This document shows positions 41,584-50,278 of a DNA stretch of 64,000 nt, one piece after another. Each line of letters starts with the position of its first letter. Positions within the stretch are counted from its first letter, which is position 1. This stretch comes from Loktanella sp. 5RATIMAR09 (GTDB lineage Bacteria > Pseudomonadota > Alphaproteobacteria > Rhodobacterales > Rhodobacteraceae), in contig NZ_LJAL01000009.1 of the NCBI RefSeq assembly GCF_001419985.1, positions 1 to 64,000 of the forward strand. Direction: 5' to 3'. The notes under the pieces are model-generated. The model was not told where the DNA came from, did not search any database, and was given only the letters and a program-made list of their open reading frames with translations. Position numbers and translations under genes: made by a program.

Positions 41584-42714
41584 ATGCCATTTCTTTTCGA
41601 CTGGACCACCTTTTTTAGTCCGAACGGAACCACGACCCTGACCAATACCTCAGGACCGGGGACAGGAAACTCGACGACTTTTACGTCGACGGCATCAAGC
41701 TCGGGCGGTGCCAACAATCCGGGCTATTTCGGCAATTTCGGTGGTTCTATCTTTGCTCAGGGGGTTCCGGCGGGACAATCGTCCAACCTTACTCTGGATT
41801 TCGATGACGGTGTTAAGAATCTGTCTTTCGAAATTTTTGATCTGGACGCGAACGGCAACGGTTGGTCCGATGTTGTGACCATCACTGCATTGGATGCAAA
41901 CGGAAACGCGGTAACGCCGACTTTTTCGAACCTGGAAAGTTACCATCAACTGCTGAGCCCGAACACCGTGGCAGCAACTGGTAACAGTTCTACCGGTATC
42001 GAGGGCCCCGGGGCTGCAGACTCGATTTCGGTGACATTTGGTTCACCGGTTGTCAGCGTCGTGATCTCGTTTTCGGGCAATAGTAACAATGGTGTTTCAT
42101 CAGGCGCGATAGGTCTCGGTGACTTTACCGGCGATATTGTCTGTTTTGCGCGTGATACGCTGATTGATACGCAAAACGGTCAGGTTGCAGTGCAGGACCT
42201 GTCCGTTGGGGATCTGGTGCGCACGAAGGACAACGGTCTGCTGCCGATCCGCTGGATCGGATCGCGGACCGTTGATGCCGTTGGGCGCTTTGCGCCGATT
42301 GAGATTGCCGCAAATGTGCTTGGCAACGACAGGTCGCTTGTTGTGTCGCCGCAACACCGAGTGATGCTTGGGGGCTGGCAGGCCGAGCTCTTGTTCGGTG
42401 TCACCGAAGTGCTGGTGGCGGCAAAGCATCTGGTGGACGACAAGAGAATCTTGCGCCGCGAAGGTGGCACCGTGACCTATTTCCATATGATGTTCGATCA
42501 GCATGAAATCGTCTACGCGGATGGCGCCCCTTGTGAGAGCTTCCATCCGGGCCATGTTGGCGTTGCGGGTATGGATGATGCGCAGCGGGACGAAATATTC
42601 GCGCTGTTCCCAGAGCTGGAGCGGGATTTCGCCGAGTTCGGACCATTGGCACGCATGAGCCTGAAGTCCGCTGAAGGCCGCATGATTGCGAAGATGATCC
42701 ATATAGAGCAGTAG
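41584..42714 (+). CDS. Hint_2 (hedgehog/intein-like) domain protein with calcium-type loops
   Basis: The 376-residue protein has no obvious Sec signal. Residues 1-180 are rich in Gly, Ser, Thr and Asn and look like a beta-sandwich, with DLDANGNGWSD and LDANGNAV resembling calcium loops. The Hint_2 domain begins at Cys187 (VCFARDTLIDTQNGQVAVQDLSVGD), contains the block VVSPQHRVMLGG, and ends with QHEIVYADGAPCESFHPG. Such proteins are common in roseobacters; some are exported through type I systems. The C-terminal Asn-Cys of true inteins is absent, so full splicing is not expected. Role unknown. Confidence 0.82.
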   Translation: MPFLFDWTTFFSPNGTTTLTNTSGPGTGNSTTFTSTASSSGGANNPGYFGNFGGSIFAQGVPAGQSSNLTLDFDDGVKNLSFEIFDLDANGNGWSDVVTITALDANGNAVTPTFSNLESYHQLLSPNTVAATGNSSTGIEGPGAADSISVTFGSPVVSVVISFSGNSNNGVSSGAIGLGDFTGDIVCFARDTLIDTQNGQVAVQDLSVGDLVRTKDNGLLPIRWIGSRTVDAVGRFAPIEIAANVLGNDRSLVVSPQHRVMLGGWQAELLFGVTEVLVAAKHLVDDKRILRREGGTVTYFHMMFDQHEIVYADGAPCESFHPGHVGVAGMDDAQRDEIFALFPELERDFAEFGPLARMSLKSAEGRMIAKMIHIEQ

Positions 42715-42814
42715 CCGGTGGTTGTGTCCCGGTCAGGCGACATTCATCCGAGAGGCGTATCGTAGGATCAGCGTCCGTTTCGCGCCCGGGAAGATCAAGG
42801 GCGTGATGTGTTGC

Positions 42815-43531
42815 CTAAGGGCGAGAGGGGGCCGTTTCCGCGCCACTGCCTTCGATCAGAAAGTCACCTGCGGCCCAGCCCGCAATCCCGGGATCAGCCA
42901 GGGTTGTAACTTTGCACCAGCGCCGGCCTTCGGCCATCCGGCAGCCGAGGTTTTGCAGGTTTTGACCGTTGGACAGGCGGGCAAGACGGTCCGCACCTGT
43001 GGACGGGGCCGCGCGGAGGTTCAAACGACCGCCTGCTGTCACGACCTGATAGAAATCGGGTCCGCCCTGCAGCCCATCGGCATAGTCTCCCTGAACAATT
43101 GCGTCTGTGTCGCCACTGATGCTGATCGTAAGCGTATAGTCAGATCTTTCATCCTGCCGCGCGCCGCCATGCATCATCGAGATCGCAACCGTATATTCGC
43201 CGGACAAGGGCAGGGTTCCGTCAAAGGCATTCAGCGCTGGCGTTGTCTGACTAACAGCCAATGCCTCATCCCCGGGGCCGGTGCCGGGCGCGTAGAGTTT
43301 GAAATACGTGGCCTGATTTGACGGGATCAGCGTGATGGCCATACGTTGGCCGGCCTCGGCCCCGATTGTGTAGAGGACGAGTTCACGCCCTGCGATGGTG
43401 TCGGTGATGGATGTGCCAGAGCTGCCGGCAGCAAAGCGGACTTGTGCGGTCCGCGTTTCGCCTAGTGCCGCCGCGATCACCGGAGCCGACATTGCAAACA
43501 CAGTGGCAAGAACCAGAGAGATAGCTTTCAT
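42815..43531 (-). CDS. Secreted protein with C-terminal SH3 (SH3b) domain
   Basis: The 238-residue protein has a signal peptide (MKAISLVLATVFAMSAPVIAAAL). A beta-rich region follows (residues 25-150) resembling the accessory domain seen in cell-envelope inhibitors (GQRMAITLIPSNQATYFKLYAPG, PLSGEYTVAISMM). Then comes a bacterial SH3-type domain (GGRLNLRAAPSTGADRLARL, MAEGRRWCKVTTL). Likely periplasmic; ligand may be peptidoglycan or a protein. GGAGA precedes the ATG. It is followed by slyX. Confidence 0.75.
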   Translation of the reverse strand: MKAISLVLATVFAMSAPVIAAALGETRTAQVRFAAGSSGTSITDTIAGRELVLYTIGAEAGQRMAITLIPSNQATYFKLYAPGTGPGDEALAVSQTTPALNAFDGTLPLSGEYTVAISMMHGGARQDERSDYTLTISISGDTDAIVQGDYADGLQGGPDFYQVVTAGGRLNLRAAPSTGADRLARLSNGQNLQNLGCRMAEGRRWCKVTTLADPGIAGWAAGDFLIEGSGAETAPSRP

Positions 43532-43570
43532 GGCCCGTTCTCCAAAACCTGATCTGACAGGGTTCTGCGC

Positions 43571-43774
43571 TTACCAGTGTGGCGGCCGCTGGTCGGCGAG
43601 TGGTACTGTGCTGCCTGAGTCCATCTCGCGCCCTGCTTCGCGTTCCATCAGCATCGCCAGTCGGCGTTGTGCCACAGCCAATTCTGTCTCCTGACGGGCG
43701 ACGATATCCGACAGGTCTTCGACTGTTCGGGTCAGGTGTGCGATCTTTTCTTCAAGGTGGGTGATGCTTGTCAT
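43571..43774 (-). CDS. slyX: SlyX family coiled-coil protein
   Basis: The product is about 67 residues and reads ITHLEEKIAHLTRTVEDLSDIVARQ with heptad leucines and ends near DQRPPHW, the SlyX-family pattern. Small coiled-coil protein of uncertain function. ATG 43774 is preferred to the upstream in-frame ATG at 43795. The 190 bases upstream hold no gene. Confidence 0.85.
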   Translation of the reverse strand: MTSITHLEEKIAHLTRTVEDLSDIVARQETELAVAQRRLAMLMEREAGREMDSGSTVPLADQRPPHW

Positions 43775-43964
43775 GATCGTAACATAGCGTTGCAACGTTG
43801 CCGCGAAAAGGGCCGCGCTGCGGATTATGTCAGTGGTCGGTCTTTGAGTATTTCTGGCAAGATGATGACAGGGCTTTGCTCTGATCTGCGTCTGGATGCA
43901 TTGCCCCTGTCACAATGGCGCGTTAAACGGCGCTTGAACAGAACCGACCGGCAGGATCAAGCGC

Positions 43965-45443
43965 ATGGCCAAGATCAAGAAACAGCCCCGCCCAAAGGCG
44001 CAGACGCCCAAAGGGTTTCAGGATTATTTCGGCGCGGATGTGACTGCGCGCAATGAAATGCTGGCCACGATTGCGGGTGTCTATCATCGCTACGGGTTTG
44101 ACGCGCTTGAGACTTCTGCCGTTGAAACGGTCGAGGCGCTGGGCAAGTTCCTGCCCGATGTGGACCGCCCGAATGAGGGTGTTTTTGCATGGGAAGAGGA
44201 TAACGACTGGCTGGCGCTGCGCTATGATCTGACGGCCCCCTTGGCGCGTGTCGCAGCCCAGTATCGCAATGATTTGCCAAGCCCCTACCGCCGTTATGCG
44301 ATGGGCCCTGTGTGGCGCAACGAAAAGCCCGGACCGGGGCGGTTTCGCCAGTTCTATCAGTGTGACGCGGATACTGTCGGGTCGGGCTCTGTTGCGGCGG
44401 ATGCCGAGATTTGCGCGATGCTCGCCGATACGCTGGAAGCTGTAGGGATTGATCGCGGGGATTACATTATCCGCGTGAATAACCGCAAGGTGCTGAACGG
44501 TGTCATGGAAGTCGCGGGTTTGTCGGGTGACGACAAAGAGGCCGAGCGCGGGATCGTGTTGCGCGCGATTGATAAGCTGGATCGACTGGGGCCGGATGGC
44601 GTGCGTGCGCTGTTGGGCGAAGGGCGCAAGGATGATAGTGGCGATTTCACTAAGGGCGCGGGGCTGACGGATGCGCAGGCCGAGGTCGTGATGGGCTTTA
44701 TGGAGGCCAAACGCGATACGGGTGCCGCAACAGTGGCACGCCTGCGCGAGCTGGTGACGGGGTCTGTGATTGGTGTCGAAGGCGTCGAAGAGTTGGAGAC
44801 TATCGCGGCGCTTTTGGCAGCGCAGGGCTATACCGCTGAGCGGATCGAGATTGATCCTTCCGTCGTCCGCGGACTCGGCTATTACACCGGACCTGTGTAC
44901 GAGGCCGAGCTAACCTTTGAAGTGACCGATGAAAAAGGCCGTCCCCGCAACTTTGGTTCCGTTGCGGGCGGCGGACGTTACGATGATCTGGTGAAGCGCT
45001 TTACAGGGCAGGAAGTACCGGCGACCGGCGTGTCGATTGGCGTGGATCGCCTGTTGGCGGCGCTGCGCGCCAAAGGGCGGATGGATCAGACCGCCGTGGG
45101 GCCTGTGGTTGTCACTGTTATGGATCGCGAGCGGATGTCCGACTATCAAACCATGGTGGCCGAGTTACGCAATGCGGGTATCCGTGCCGAGGTTTATCTG
45201 GGCAATCCCAAGAACTTTGGCAATCAGTTGAAGTATGCTGACAAGCGCAATTCACCTGTCGCCATTATCGCGGGTAGTGATGAGTTTGATAAGGGTATCG
45301 TGCAGATCAAGGACCTGATTTTGGGCGCCGAGATTGCCAAGAACGCGACGTTGGAAGAGTGGAAAGACCGCCCCAGCCAGTACGAGGTGCCGCGCGACCA
45401 GATGCTTGCGAAGGTCCGCGAAATTCTGGACACGCACAGCTGA
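43965..45443 (+). CDS. hisS: Histidine--tRNA ligase
   Basis: The 492-residue class II synthetase charges tRNA-His. Motif 1 region: [20 protein letters not shown]. Motif 2: [23 protein letters not shown]. Histidine-binding segments: [11 protein letters not shown] and [13 protein letters not shown]. Motif 3: [11 protein letters not shown] with [12 protein letters not shown]. The anticodon-binding domain follows ([20 protein letters not shown]). The TGA stop overlaps the hisZ start by one base, so it is coupled to hisZ-hisG. Confidence 0.97.
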   Translation: MAKIKKQPRPKAQTPKGFQDYFGADVTARNEMLATIAGVYHRYGFDALETSAVETVEALGKFLPDVDRPNEGVFAWEEDNDWLALRYDLTAPLARVAAQYRNDLPSPYRRYAMGPVWRNEKPGPGRFRQFYQCDADTVGSGSVAADAEICAMLADTLEAVGIDRGDYIIRVNNRKVLNGVMEVAGLSGDDKEAERGIVLRAIDKLDRLGPDGVRALLGEGRKDDSGDFTKGAGLTDAQAEVVMGFMEAKRDTGAATVARLRELVTGSVIGVEGVEELETIAALLAAQGYTAERIEIDPSVVRGLGYYTGPVYEAELTFEVTDEKGRPRNFGSVAGGGRYDDLVKRFTGQEVPATGVSIGVDRLLAALRAKGRMDQTAVGPVVVTVMDRERMSDYQTMVAELRNAGIRAEVYLGNPKNFGNQLKYADKRNSPVAIIAGSDEFDKGIVQIKDLILGAEIAKNATLEEWKDRPSQYEVPRDQMLAKVREILDTHS

Positions 45444-46516
45444 TGCCGACCTCATCTGATACATTGACCGAGGCGCGGCGTCTGCGTGATCTCTTTGCCG
45501 CCAAGGGCGCGCAGGTGATCAAGGCGGATGTGCTGCAATCGGCAGAGACCCTGCTTGATCTTTACGGCGAGGATATCCGCGCGCGCGCCTATCTGACGTC
45601 TGATCCCTTGCGCGGCGAGATGGTGCTACGCCCTGACTTTACTGTGCCGGTTGTGCAGATGCACATGGAGGCCCGTGCAGACCCTGCCCGCTATACCTAT
45701 TCCGGCAAGGTGTTTCGCAAGCAGGAAGCGGATGAAACCCGCGCGAATGAGTTCGTGCAGGTGGGGTATGAGGTGTTTGACGGCGCAAACCCCGCAGGCG
45801 CCGATGCCGAGGTTTTTGCTGCCATTGCAGAAGGGCTTGCCGGGCTGCCTGTGCGTGCAGCCACAGGTGATATCGGGGTACTGATGGCGGCGGTGCGCGG
45901 GCTGCGGACGACTGATGATCGCAAGGCGGCGCTGATGCGCCATATCTGGCGGCCCCAGCGGTTTCGCGCGTTGTTGAAGCGATTTGGCAGCGGGGCTGTC
46001 CCGCCTGCGCGGGCCGCGGTTTTGGCTGCCGATGATCCTTTTGCGCAGGCAGGTCCGGAAATCGGGTTGCGCACCCGTGCAGAAGTGCAGGCGCGCATTG
46101 AGGCGCTGCGTGCGGATGCAGCAGCGCCGCCGATTGCCAGCGAAGAGATCGAAGTGATTGATGCGATCTTGGGCCTGCGTGAGACGGCGCCGAATGTTCT
46201 GAGTGCCCTGCGCGATATCGCGGTCGACATGCCTGCTATTGGTGATGCCGTGGCCGCGATGAACGCCAGACTTGAGGCGCTGGCCAAGCACGGTGTCGAT
46301 GTCGCCAGCCTTGAGTTTGAAGGCAGTTACGGGCGTACCTCGCTGGAATATTACGACGGCTTTGTTTTCGGGTTTTATGCCATTGATCGCCCTGATCAGC
46401 CGCCCGTTGCGTCCGGCGGGCGCTATGATGCGCTGACTGCGCGATTGGGGCAGGGCCGTGCAGTGCCCGCGGTGGGCGGTGTGATCCGCCCTGATTTGGC
46501 TTTGGGGTTGCGCTGA
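45443..46516 (+). CDS. hisZ: ATP phosphoribosyltransferase regulatory subunit
   Basis: The 357-residue protein is a paralogue of the HisS catalytic core that lacks the anticodon domain and regulates HisG. It keeps the class II fold: MVLRPDFTVPVVQMH, YSGKVFRKQEADETRANEFVQVGYE, and GRTSLEYYDGFVFGFY, with ASGGRYDALTARLG. Start ATG 45443 overlaps the hisS stop; upstream extension is rejected. Its stop overlaps the hisG start by one base, and the short HisG partner confirms the role. Confidence 0.95.
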   Translation: MPTSSDTLTEARRLRDLFAAKGAQVIKADVLQSAETLLDLYGEDIRARAYLTSDPLRGEMVLRPDFTVPVVQMHMEARADPARYTYSGKVFRKQEADETRANEFVQVGYEVFDGANPAGADAEVFAAIAEGLAGLPVRAATGDIGVLMAAVRGLRTTDDRKAALMRHIWRPQRFRALLKRFGSGAVPPARAAVLAADDPFAQAGPEIGLRTRAEVQARIEALRADAAAPPIASEEIEVIDAILGLRETAPNVLSALRDIAVDMPAIGDAVAAMNARLEALAKHGVDVASLEFEGSYGRTSLEYYDGFVFGFYAIDRPDQPPVASGGRYDALTARLGQGRAVPAVGGVIRPDLALGLR

Positions 46517-47205
46517 TGTTGAAACTTGGTGTGCCCTCAAAGGGCCGATTGATGGAAAAAACCTTCGACTGGTTTGGCGCGCGCGGGATCAGCCTGCGTA
46601 AATCCGGCTCCGACCGTGAATATGCGGGGGCCGTTGACGGGATCGAAGGCGTTGAACTGGTGCTGCTGTCGGCGGGGGAAATCCCGCGCGAACTGGCGGC
46701 GGGCAATATTCACCTTGGTGTCACGGGGTCCGATCTGGTGCGCGAGAAGCTGGCCAATTGGGACAGCCGTGTGGCCGAGCTTGCGCCGATGGGGTTTGGC
46801 GGAGCTGATCTGATCATCGCGGTGCCGCAGGGCTGGGTCGATGTGAACACGCTGGACGATCTGGATGCGGCGGCGGCGGCGTTCCGGCAAAAGCATGGGT
46901 TCCGTTTGCGGATCGCTACGAAATACCATCGTCTTGTGCGCGAATTTTTGCGTGAACAGGGTGTGGCGGATTACCAGATCATCGATAGTCAGGGGGCCAC
47001 CGAAGGCACGGTCAAGAATGAAACCGCCGAGGCGATTGCCGATATCACCTCGACAGGTGAGACGCTGCGCGCCAATGGTCTGAAGATTCTGGATGACGGG
47101 CTGATTCATGCGTCCCAAGCGACGTTGTTTCGCGGCAGGCGGAACGACTGGACCGACGAGCAACGCAATAAACTGAAAGCGCTGCAGCTGGTGCTGGGGA
47201 TCTAG
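46516..47205 (+). CDS. hisG: ATP phosphoribosyltransferase catalytic subunit, short form
   Basis: The 229-residue short-form HisG catalyses the first step of histidine synthesis, ATP plus PRPP to phosphoribosyl-ATP, and needs HisZ. Segments: LGVPSKGRLMEKTFDWF, GIEGVELVLLSAGEIPRELAAGNIHLGVTGSDLV, RLRIATKYHRLVREF and the PRPP-binding SQGATEGTVKNETAEAIADI. The C-terminal regulatory domain of long HisG is absent, as expected. The 3' end overlaps a convergent gene by 4 bases. Confidence 0.96.
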   Translation: MLKLGVPSKGRLMEKTFDWFGARGISLRKSGSDREYAGAVDGIEGVELVLLSAGEIPRELAAGNIHLGVTGSDLVREKLANWDSRVAELAPMGFGGADLIIAVPQGWVDVNTLDDLDAAAAAFRQKHGFRLRIATKYHRLVREFLREQGVADYQIIDSQGATEGTVKNETAEAIADITSTGETLRANGLKILDDGLIHASQATLFRGRRNDWTDEQRNKLKALQLVLGI

Positions 47206-47993
47206 GCCTGCGCCGCCCTGACCGCGTCACGGCATGCTGTTTCAAGCGCCGAGGGTTTGTGGCGGGCTTTTGCGAGGCCGGTTGCGGTGTCGTCGCCAGC
47301 CACTGCCGATGCGGCTGTTGCGGCCATGTTATAGCTATGAACCTGTGTGATGCCTTTCAAAGCTTGCCGACACAGGGCGTGGATCAGCAGATAATCGAGA
47401 TGATTTCCCAATAGCCCCGCACCTTTCTCGGTCCCGCCTGCGGCATTTCGTTCGCAGGCCTCGGCATCTGTAGACAGAAATGAACGGCAGATCATCGGGC
47501 GCGCGTCATAGGCGCGGCAGCTGCGCGTTTCGGGGTCAAGGGCAGGGCAGGCTGCGGCGTGCCAATCCCGCCCGTCGGGTTGTCCGGCAAGCGGGCTGAC
47601 GGCCTTGTGCAATTGTGTCGCTTCAAAGCCTGTGATCACACCGCCCTCACCCCCTGACAGGATGCAACAAAAGGCGCAGCCTTGGGCGCATGCGGCCTTT
47701 GTGACGGCCTCGGGCGGGGATTTCAGGATTTCAGCGCGCACCGCATGGCCCAATCGCCATGCGGCTTTGCCGCTGGCCATTTCCGCAACGACCTCATTGG
47801 CGGGCATGCCATAGCTTTCGGCGGTTTGCAGGAAAGAGGTCAGGATGCGTTTGGCGCGATCCTCTTGTGCTTTGCCTGCGCCTTTGACCTTGGCTTTTGC
47901 GACGCGCGCGGCAATATCGGCAACAGTGATCGTGCCTGATGTATTGCTTTTCTGGGCGCGCCTGCGGGCCGCGCGGGAAGATGTTGGTTTCAT
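47202..47993 (-). CDS. YkgJ-family cysteine-cluster protein
   Basis: The 263-residue protein has a basic N-terminus and a central cysteine cluster, CAQGCAFCC (Cys102, 106, 109, 110). A second set lies in ACPALDPETRSCRAYDARPMICRSF, the YkgJ-type zinc or iron-sulfur binding pattern. A further cysteine pair lies around ALCRQAL and ETACRDAV. The family is poorly characterised. It ends inside the hisG 3' end in convergent orientation. Confidence 0.82.
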   Translation of the reverse strand: MKPTSSRAARRRAQKSNTSGTITVADIAARVAKAKVKGAGKAQEDRAKRILTSFLQTAESYGMPANEVVAEMASGKAAWRLGHAVRAEILKSPPEAVTKAACAQGCAFCCILSGGEGGVITGFEATQLHKAVSPLAGQPDGRDWHAAACPALDPETRSCRAYDARPMICRSFLSTDAEACERNAAGGTEKGAGLLGNHLDYLLIHALCRQALKGITQVHSYNMAATAASAVAGDDTATGLAKARHKPSALETACRDAVRAAQA

Positions 47994-48055
47994 GCTGCGC
48001 CCTTGGATGTCGTTGTCGTGCCTGACTATAGAAGGGAAGGGCGGGGCGTCCAGTG

Positions 48056-49588
48056 TCAGTCCTTCAATCTGTCCCGCAAGAAACGCCGGAGAATTTTGCC
48101 GGATGCGGATTTGGGAATCTCATCGACAAAATAGACTTGGTGAAGCTGTTTGTAAGTGGCCAGGCGCGCCGCGATATGGGTGTTGATGGTGTCCTGATCG
48201 GGGGCGGGATCACCTGCCACGACAAAGGCGACAGGCAGTTCGCCCGCCGCATCGTCCGGCAGGCCCACAACGGCAGCGTCTGTGATGCCGTCCATGGCGA
48301 CCAAAGTTGCCTCGAGTTCGGCCGGGGCAACCTGAAAGCCTTTATACTTGATCAGCTCTTTCAGCCGGTCGGTGATAAACATGTAACCATCTTCATCAAT
48401 CCTCGCGATGTCACCGGTGCGCAGCCAGCCGTCATCCGTGATGGTTTGCGCGGTGGCCTGCGGGTTGTTGAGATAGCCCTGCATGACTTGCGGCCCTTTG
48501 ATCCAGAGTTCGCCTTCTTCGCCCGCTGGCAGGTCTTGGCCAGTCTCGATGTCGACAATCCGGCAGATGGTGTTTGGCGCTGTTACGCCTGCCGCGCCTG
48601 AGCGCGGGGTGCTGCGCGGAACCACGTGGGAGACGGGGCTGAGTTCGGTCATGCCGTAGCCTTGCAACGCCTTGCAGCCCAGCCGCGCTGCGATCGCGTC
48701 GGAGAGATCGGCGCCGGAAGGAGCAGCGGCGATGAACACCTCTTGCAGCGCCGACAAGTCGTAGTCCTCCACCAGCGGATGTTTGGCCAGTGCAAGGGCG
48801 ACCGGTGGCACCACCCACATGCGCTGGGCCTTGTAGTCTTGGCTGATTTGCAGAAATTGCGGCAGGTCAAAGCGCGGCATTGTCACCAATGCACCACCGC
48901 CACCAAGGTGAATATTCATCAGAACGGTCATTCCGTAGATGTGGAAGAACGGGAGGAAGGCTGCAGTCACTTCGCCGGTCTGAAAATCGGCGGCAACGAT
49001 GGATTGATCGACATTGATCACAAGGTTGCGGTGCGAGAGCATGACGCCTTTGGGCAGGCCCGTCGTGCCGGAGGAATACGGCAGGACGACGGTAAAATCA
49101 TCCAGATCAACCGGTACCTGTGCTGTGATCGGATCGCCAAAGAGGGCCGCATATTCTGCAGTCCCTATTGCGATGACGGGGGTGTCGCCCGCGCCTTCTT
49201 TGGCAGTTTCCAGAAAGTCGGGAATCGTGATGAGAAGTTCCGCGCCCGCATCGGCCATCTGATGGGCGACTTCGTTGGCGGTGTAGGTCGGGTTCAGCGT
49301 TGTGATCGTTCCGCCACCCCAAGCGACCGCGTGAAATACCACGCAATATTCGGGCATGTTGGGGGCCATAATCGCAATCGTCCGCCCCGCGCCAAAGCCT
49401 GCTGCGGCCAATCCACCCGCCATGCGCTTGACCTGATCCATGAATTCGGCGGCGGTCGTGCTGCGCCCGCTGGGGCCGTCCGTCAGCACAATGTCGTCGG
49501 GGCGGCCTTCAAGGTTCTGAAAAACACGCTCGGTAATCGACAGGTCTGTTGCGGGGACATCCGGATAAGGGCTTGTGAAAATGGTCAT
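48056..49588 (-). CDS. AMP-binding acyl-CoA synthetase (4-coumarate--CoA ligase-like)
   Basis: The 510-residue ANL-superfamily adenylate-forming enzyme activates a carboxylic acid as acyl-AMP and transfers it to CoA. The A3 motif is YSSGTTGLPKGVMLSHRNL. Others are GYGMTELSP, GWLRTGDIARIDEDGYMFITDR and, at the end, the A10 lysine segment IPKSASGKILRRFLRDR. Its sequence is closest in style to 4-coumarate-CoA ligases, but the acid substrate is not predictable. Start ATG 49588 has GGAGGA upstream. It stands alone between the YkgJ and DUF1489 genes. Confidence 0.92.
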   Translation of the reverse strand: MTIFTSPYPDVPATDLSITERVFQNLEGRPDDIVLTDGPSGRSTTAAEFMDQVKRMAGGLAAAGFGAGRTIAIMAPNMPEYCVVFHAVAWGGGTITTLNPTYTANEVAHQMADAGAELLITIPDFLETAKEGAGDTPVIAIGTAEYAALFGDPITAQVPVDLDDFTVVLPYSSGTTGLPKGVMLSHRNLVINVDQSIVAADFQTGEVTAAFLPFFHIYGMTVLMNIHLGGGGALVTMPRFDLPQFLQISQDYKAQRMWVVPPVALALAKHPLVEDYDLSALQEVFIAAAPSGADLSDAIAARLGCKALQGYGMTELSPVSHVVPRSTPRSGAAGVTAPNTICRIVDIETGQDLPAGEEGELWIKGPQVMQGYLNNPQATAQTITDDGWLRTGDIARIDEDGYMFITDRLKELIKYKGFQVAPAELEATLVAMDGITDAAVVGLPDDAAGELPVAFVVAGDPAPDQDTINTHIAARLATYKQLHQVYFVDEIPKSASGKILRRFLRDRLKD

Positions 49589-49634
49589 GCAGGGCTCCTC
49601 CTGCACGGATCATGGCACAGGGTATGCCCGCTGC

Positions 49635-50066
49635 CTAGCGTACGCCGATGGCGGCGAGTGCCTTGGAGAGTTCGGGCGGTAGCGCCTCTTCATCCTGCCG
49701 GCCCTCGGGCAGGTCACGGGGGGCATCATCTACGGTCAGATACCGCCAGCCCTGAAAGGCACGTTTAGGGGTGGCTTCGACGCGGATCAGGCCGGGCTGG
49801 CACACAATCGCGCAGCGGCGGATGTCGTCGGCGCCGATGTATTCATCCAGTCGCGCAATAGGTTGACGGCAAAGGATCACGCCTTTGATCACCCAAAAGA
49901 TGGAGCCGCCATTGAGGATTTCATCGCCGCGCTTGGGCCACATGCGGGTGATGTGGCGTGGCAGCCCGTCTTGGGTCTGCGCACGCGCCGTTGCCTGCCA
50001 TGCCGCCAGATCGGCGATCGTTTCAGTGCCGACAGAAAGCTTCAGGATGTGGACGGTTTTCGACAT
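49635..50066 (-). CDS. DUF1489 family protein
   Basis: The 143-residue protein belongs to DUF1489, known mainly from alphaproteobacteria. The conserved stretches HILKLSVGTETIADLAAWQ, PRHITRMWPKRGDEILNGGSIFWVIKG and PKRAFQGWRYLTVDDAPRDL cover most of the length. ATG 50066 is preferred over the TTG one codon upstream. No function is known to me. It is divergent from nrdJ, with 212 bases between that hold NrdR-box-like sites. Confidence 0.88.
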   Translation of the reverse strand: MSKTVHILKLSVGTETIADLAAWQATARAQTQDGLPRHITRMWPKRGDEILNGGSIFWVIKGVILCRQPIARLDEYIGADDIRRCAIVCQPGLIRVEATPKRAFQGWRYLTVDDAPRDLPEGRQDEEALPPELSKALAAIGVR

Positions 50067-50128
50067 CAATCCCCCCCGGGATGAGTGATAGGTAACGTGG
50101 ATCGCCAGCAGGACAAGGCTTTGCTGGA

Positions 50129-50175
50129 AAAAGGTTTATGTGGTGGATGGCTGGATATCAACCGCTATATGTGGT
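50129..50175 (+). promoter_or_regulatory. Tandem NrdR-box-like sites upstream of nrdJ
   Basis: TATGTGGT occurs at 50137-50144 and again at 50168-50175, exactly 31 bp apart. The second lies in ACCGCTATATGTGGT, which resembles the NrdR box (ACACwATATATwGTGT) imperfectly. NrdR is known to bind paired boxes 31-32 bp apart in front of nrd genes. nrdJ starts about 100 bases downstream. Confidence 0.5.
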
Positions 50176-50278
50176 ATCGCATCTCTGCGGCAATTTAGGC
50201 CCGATTTTGCCATTCCCAACCAATAGCCCAACACGTAAGATGCAAGCCTTGCCTGTACCGATGAGGAGATTCCCCGCC

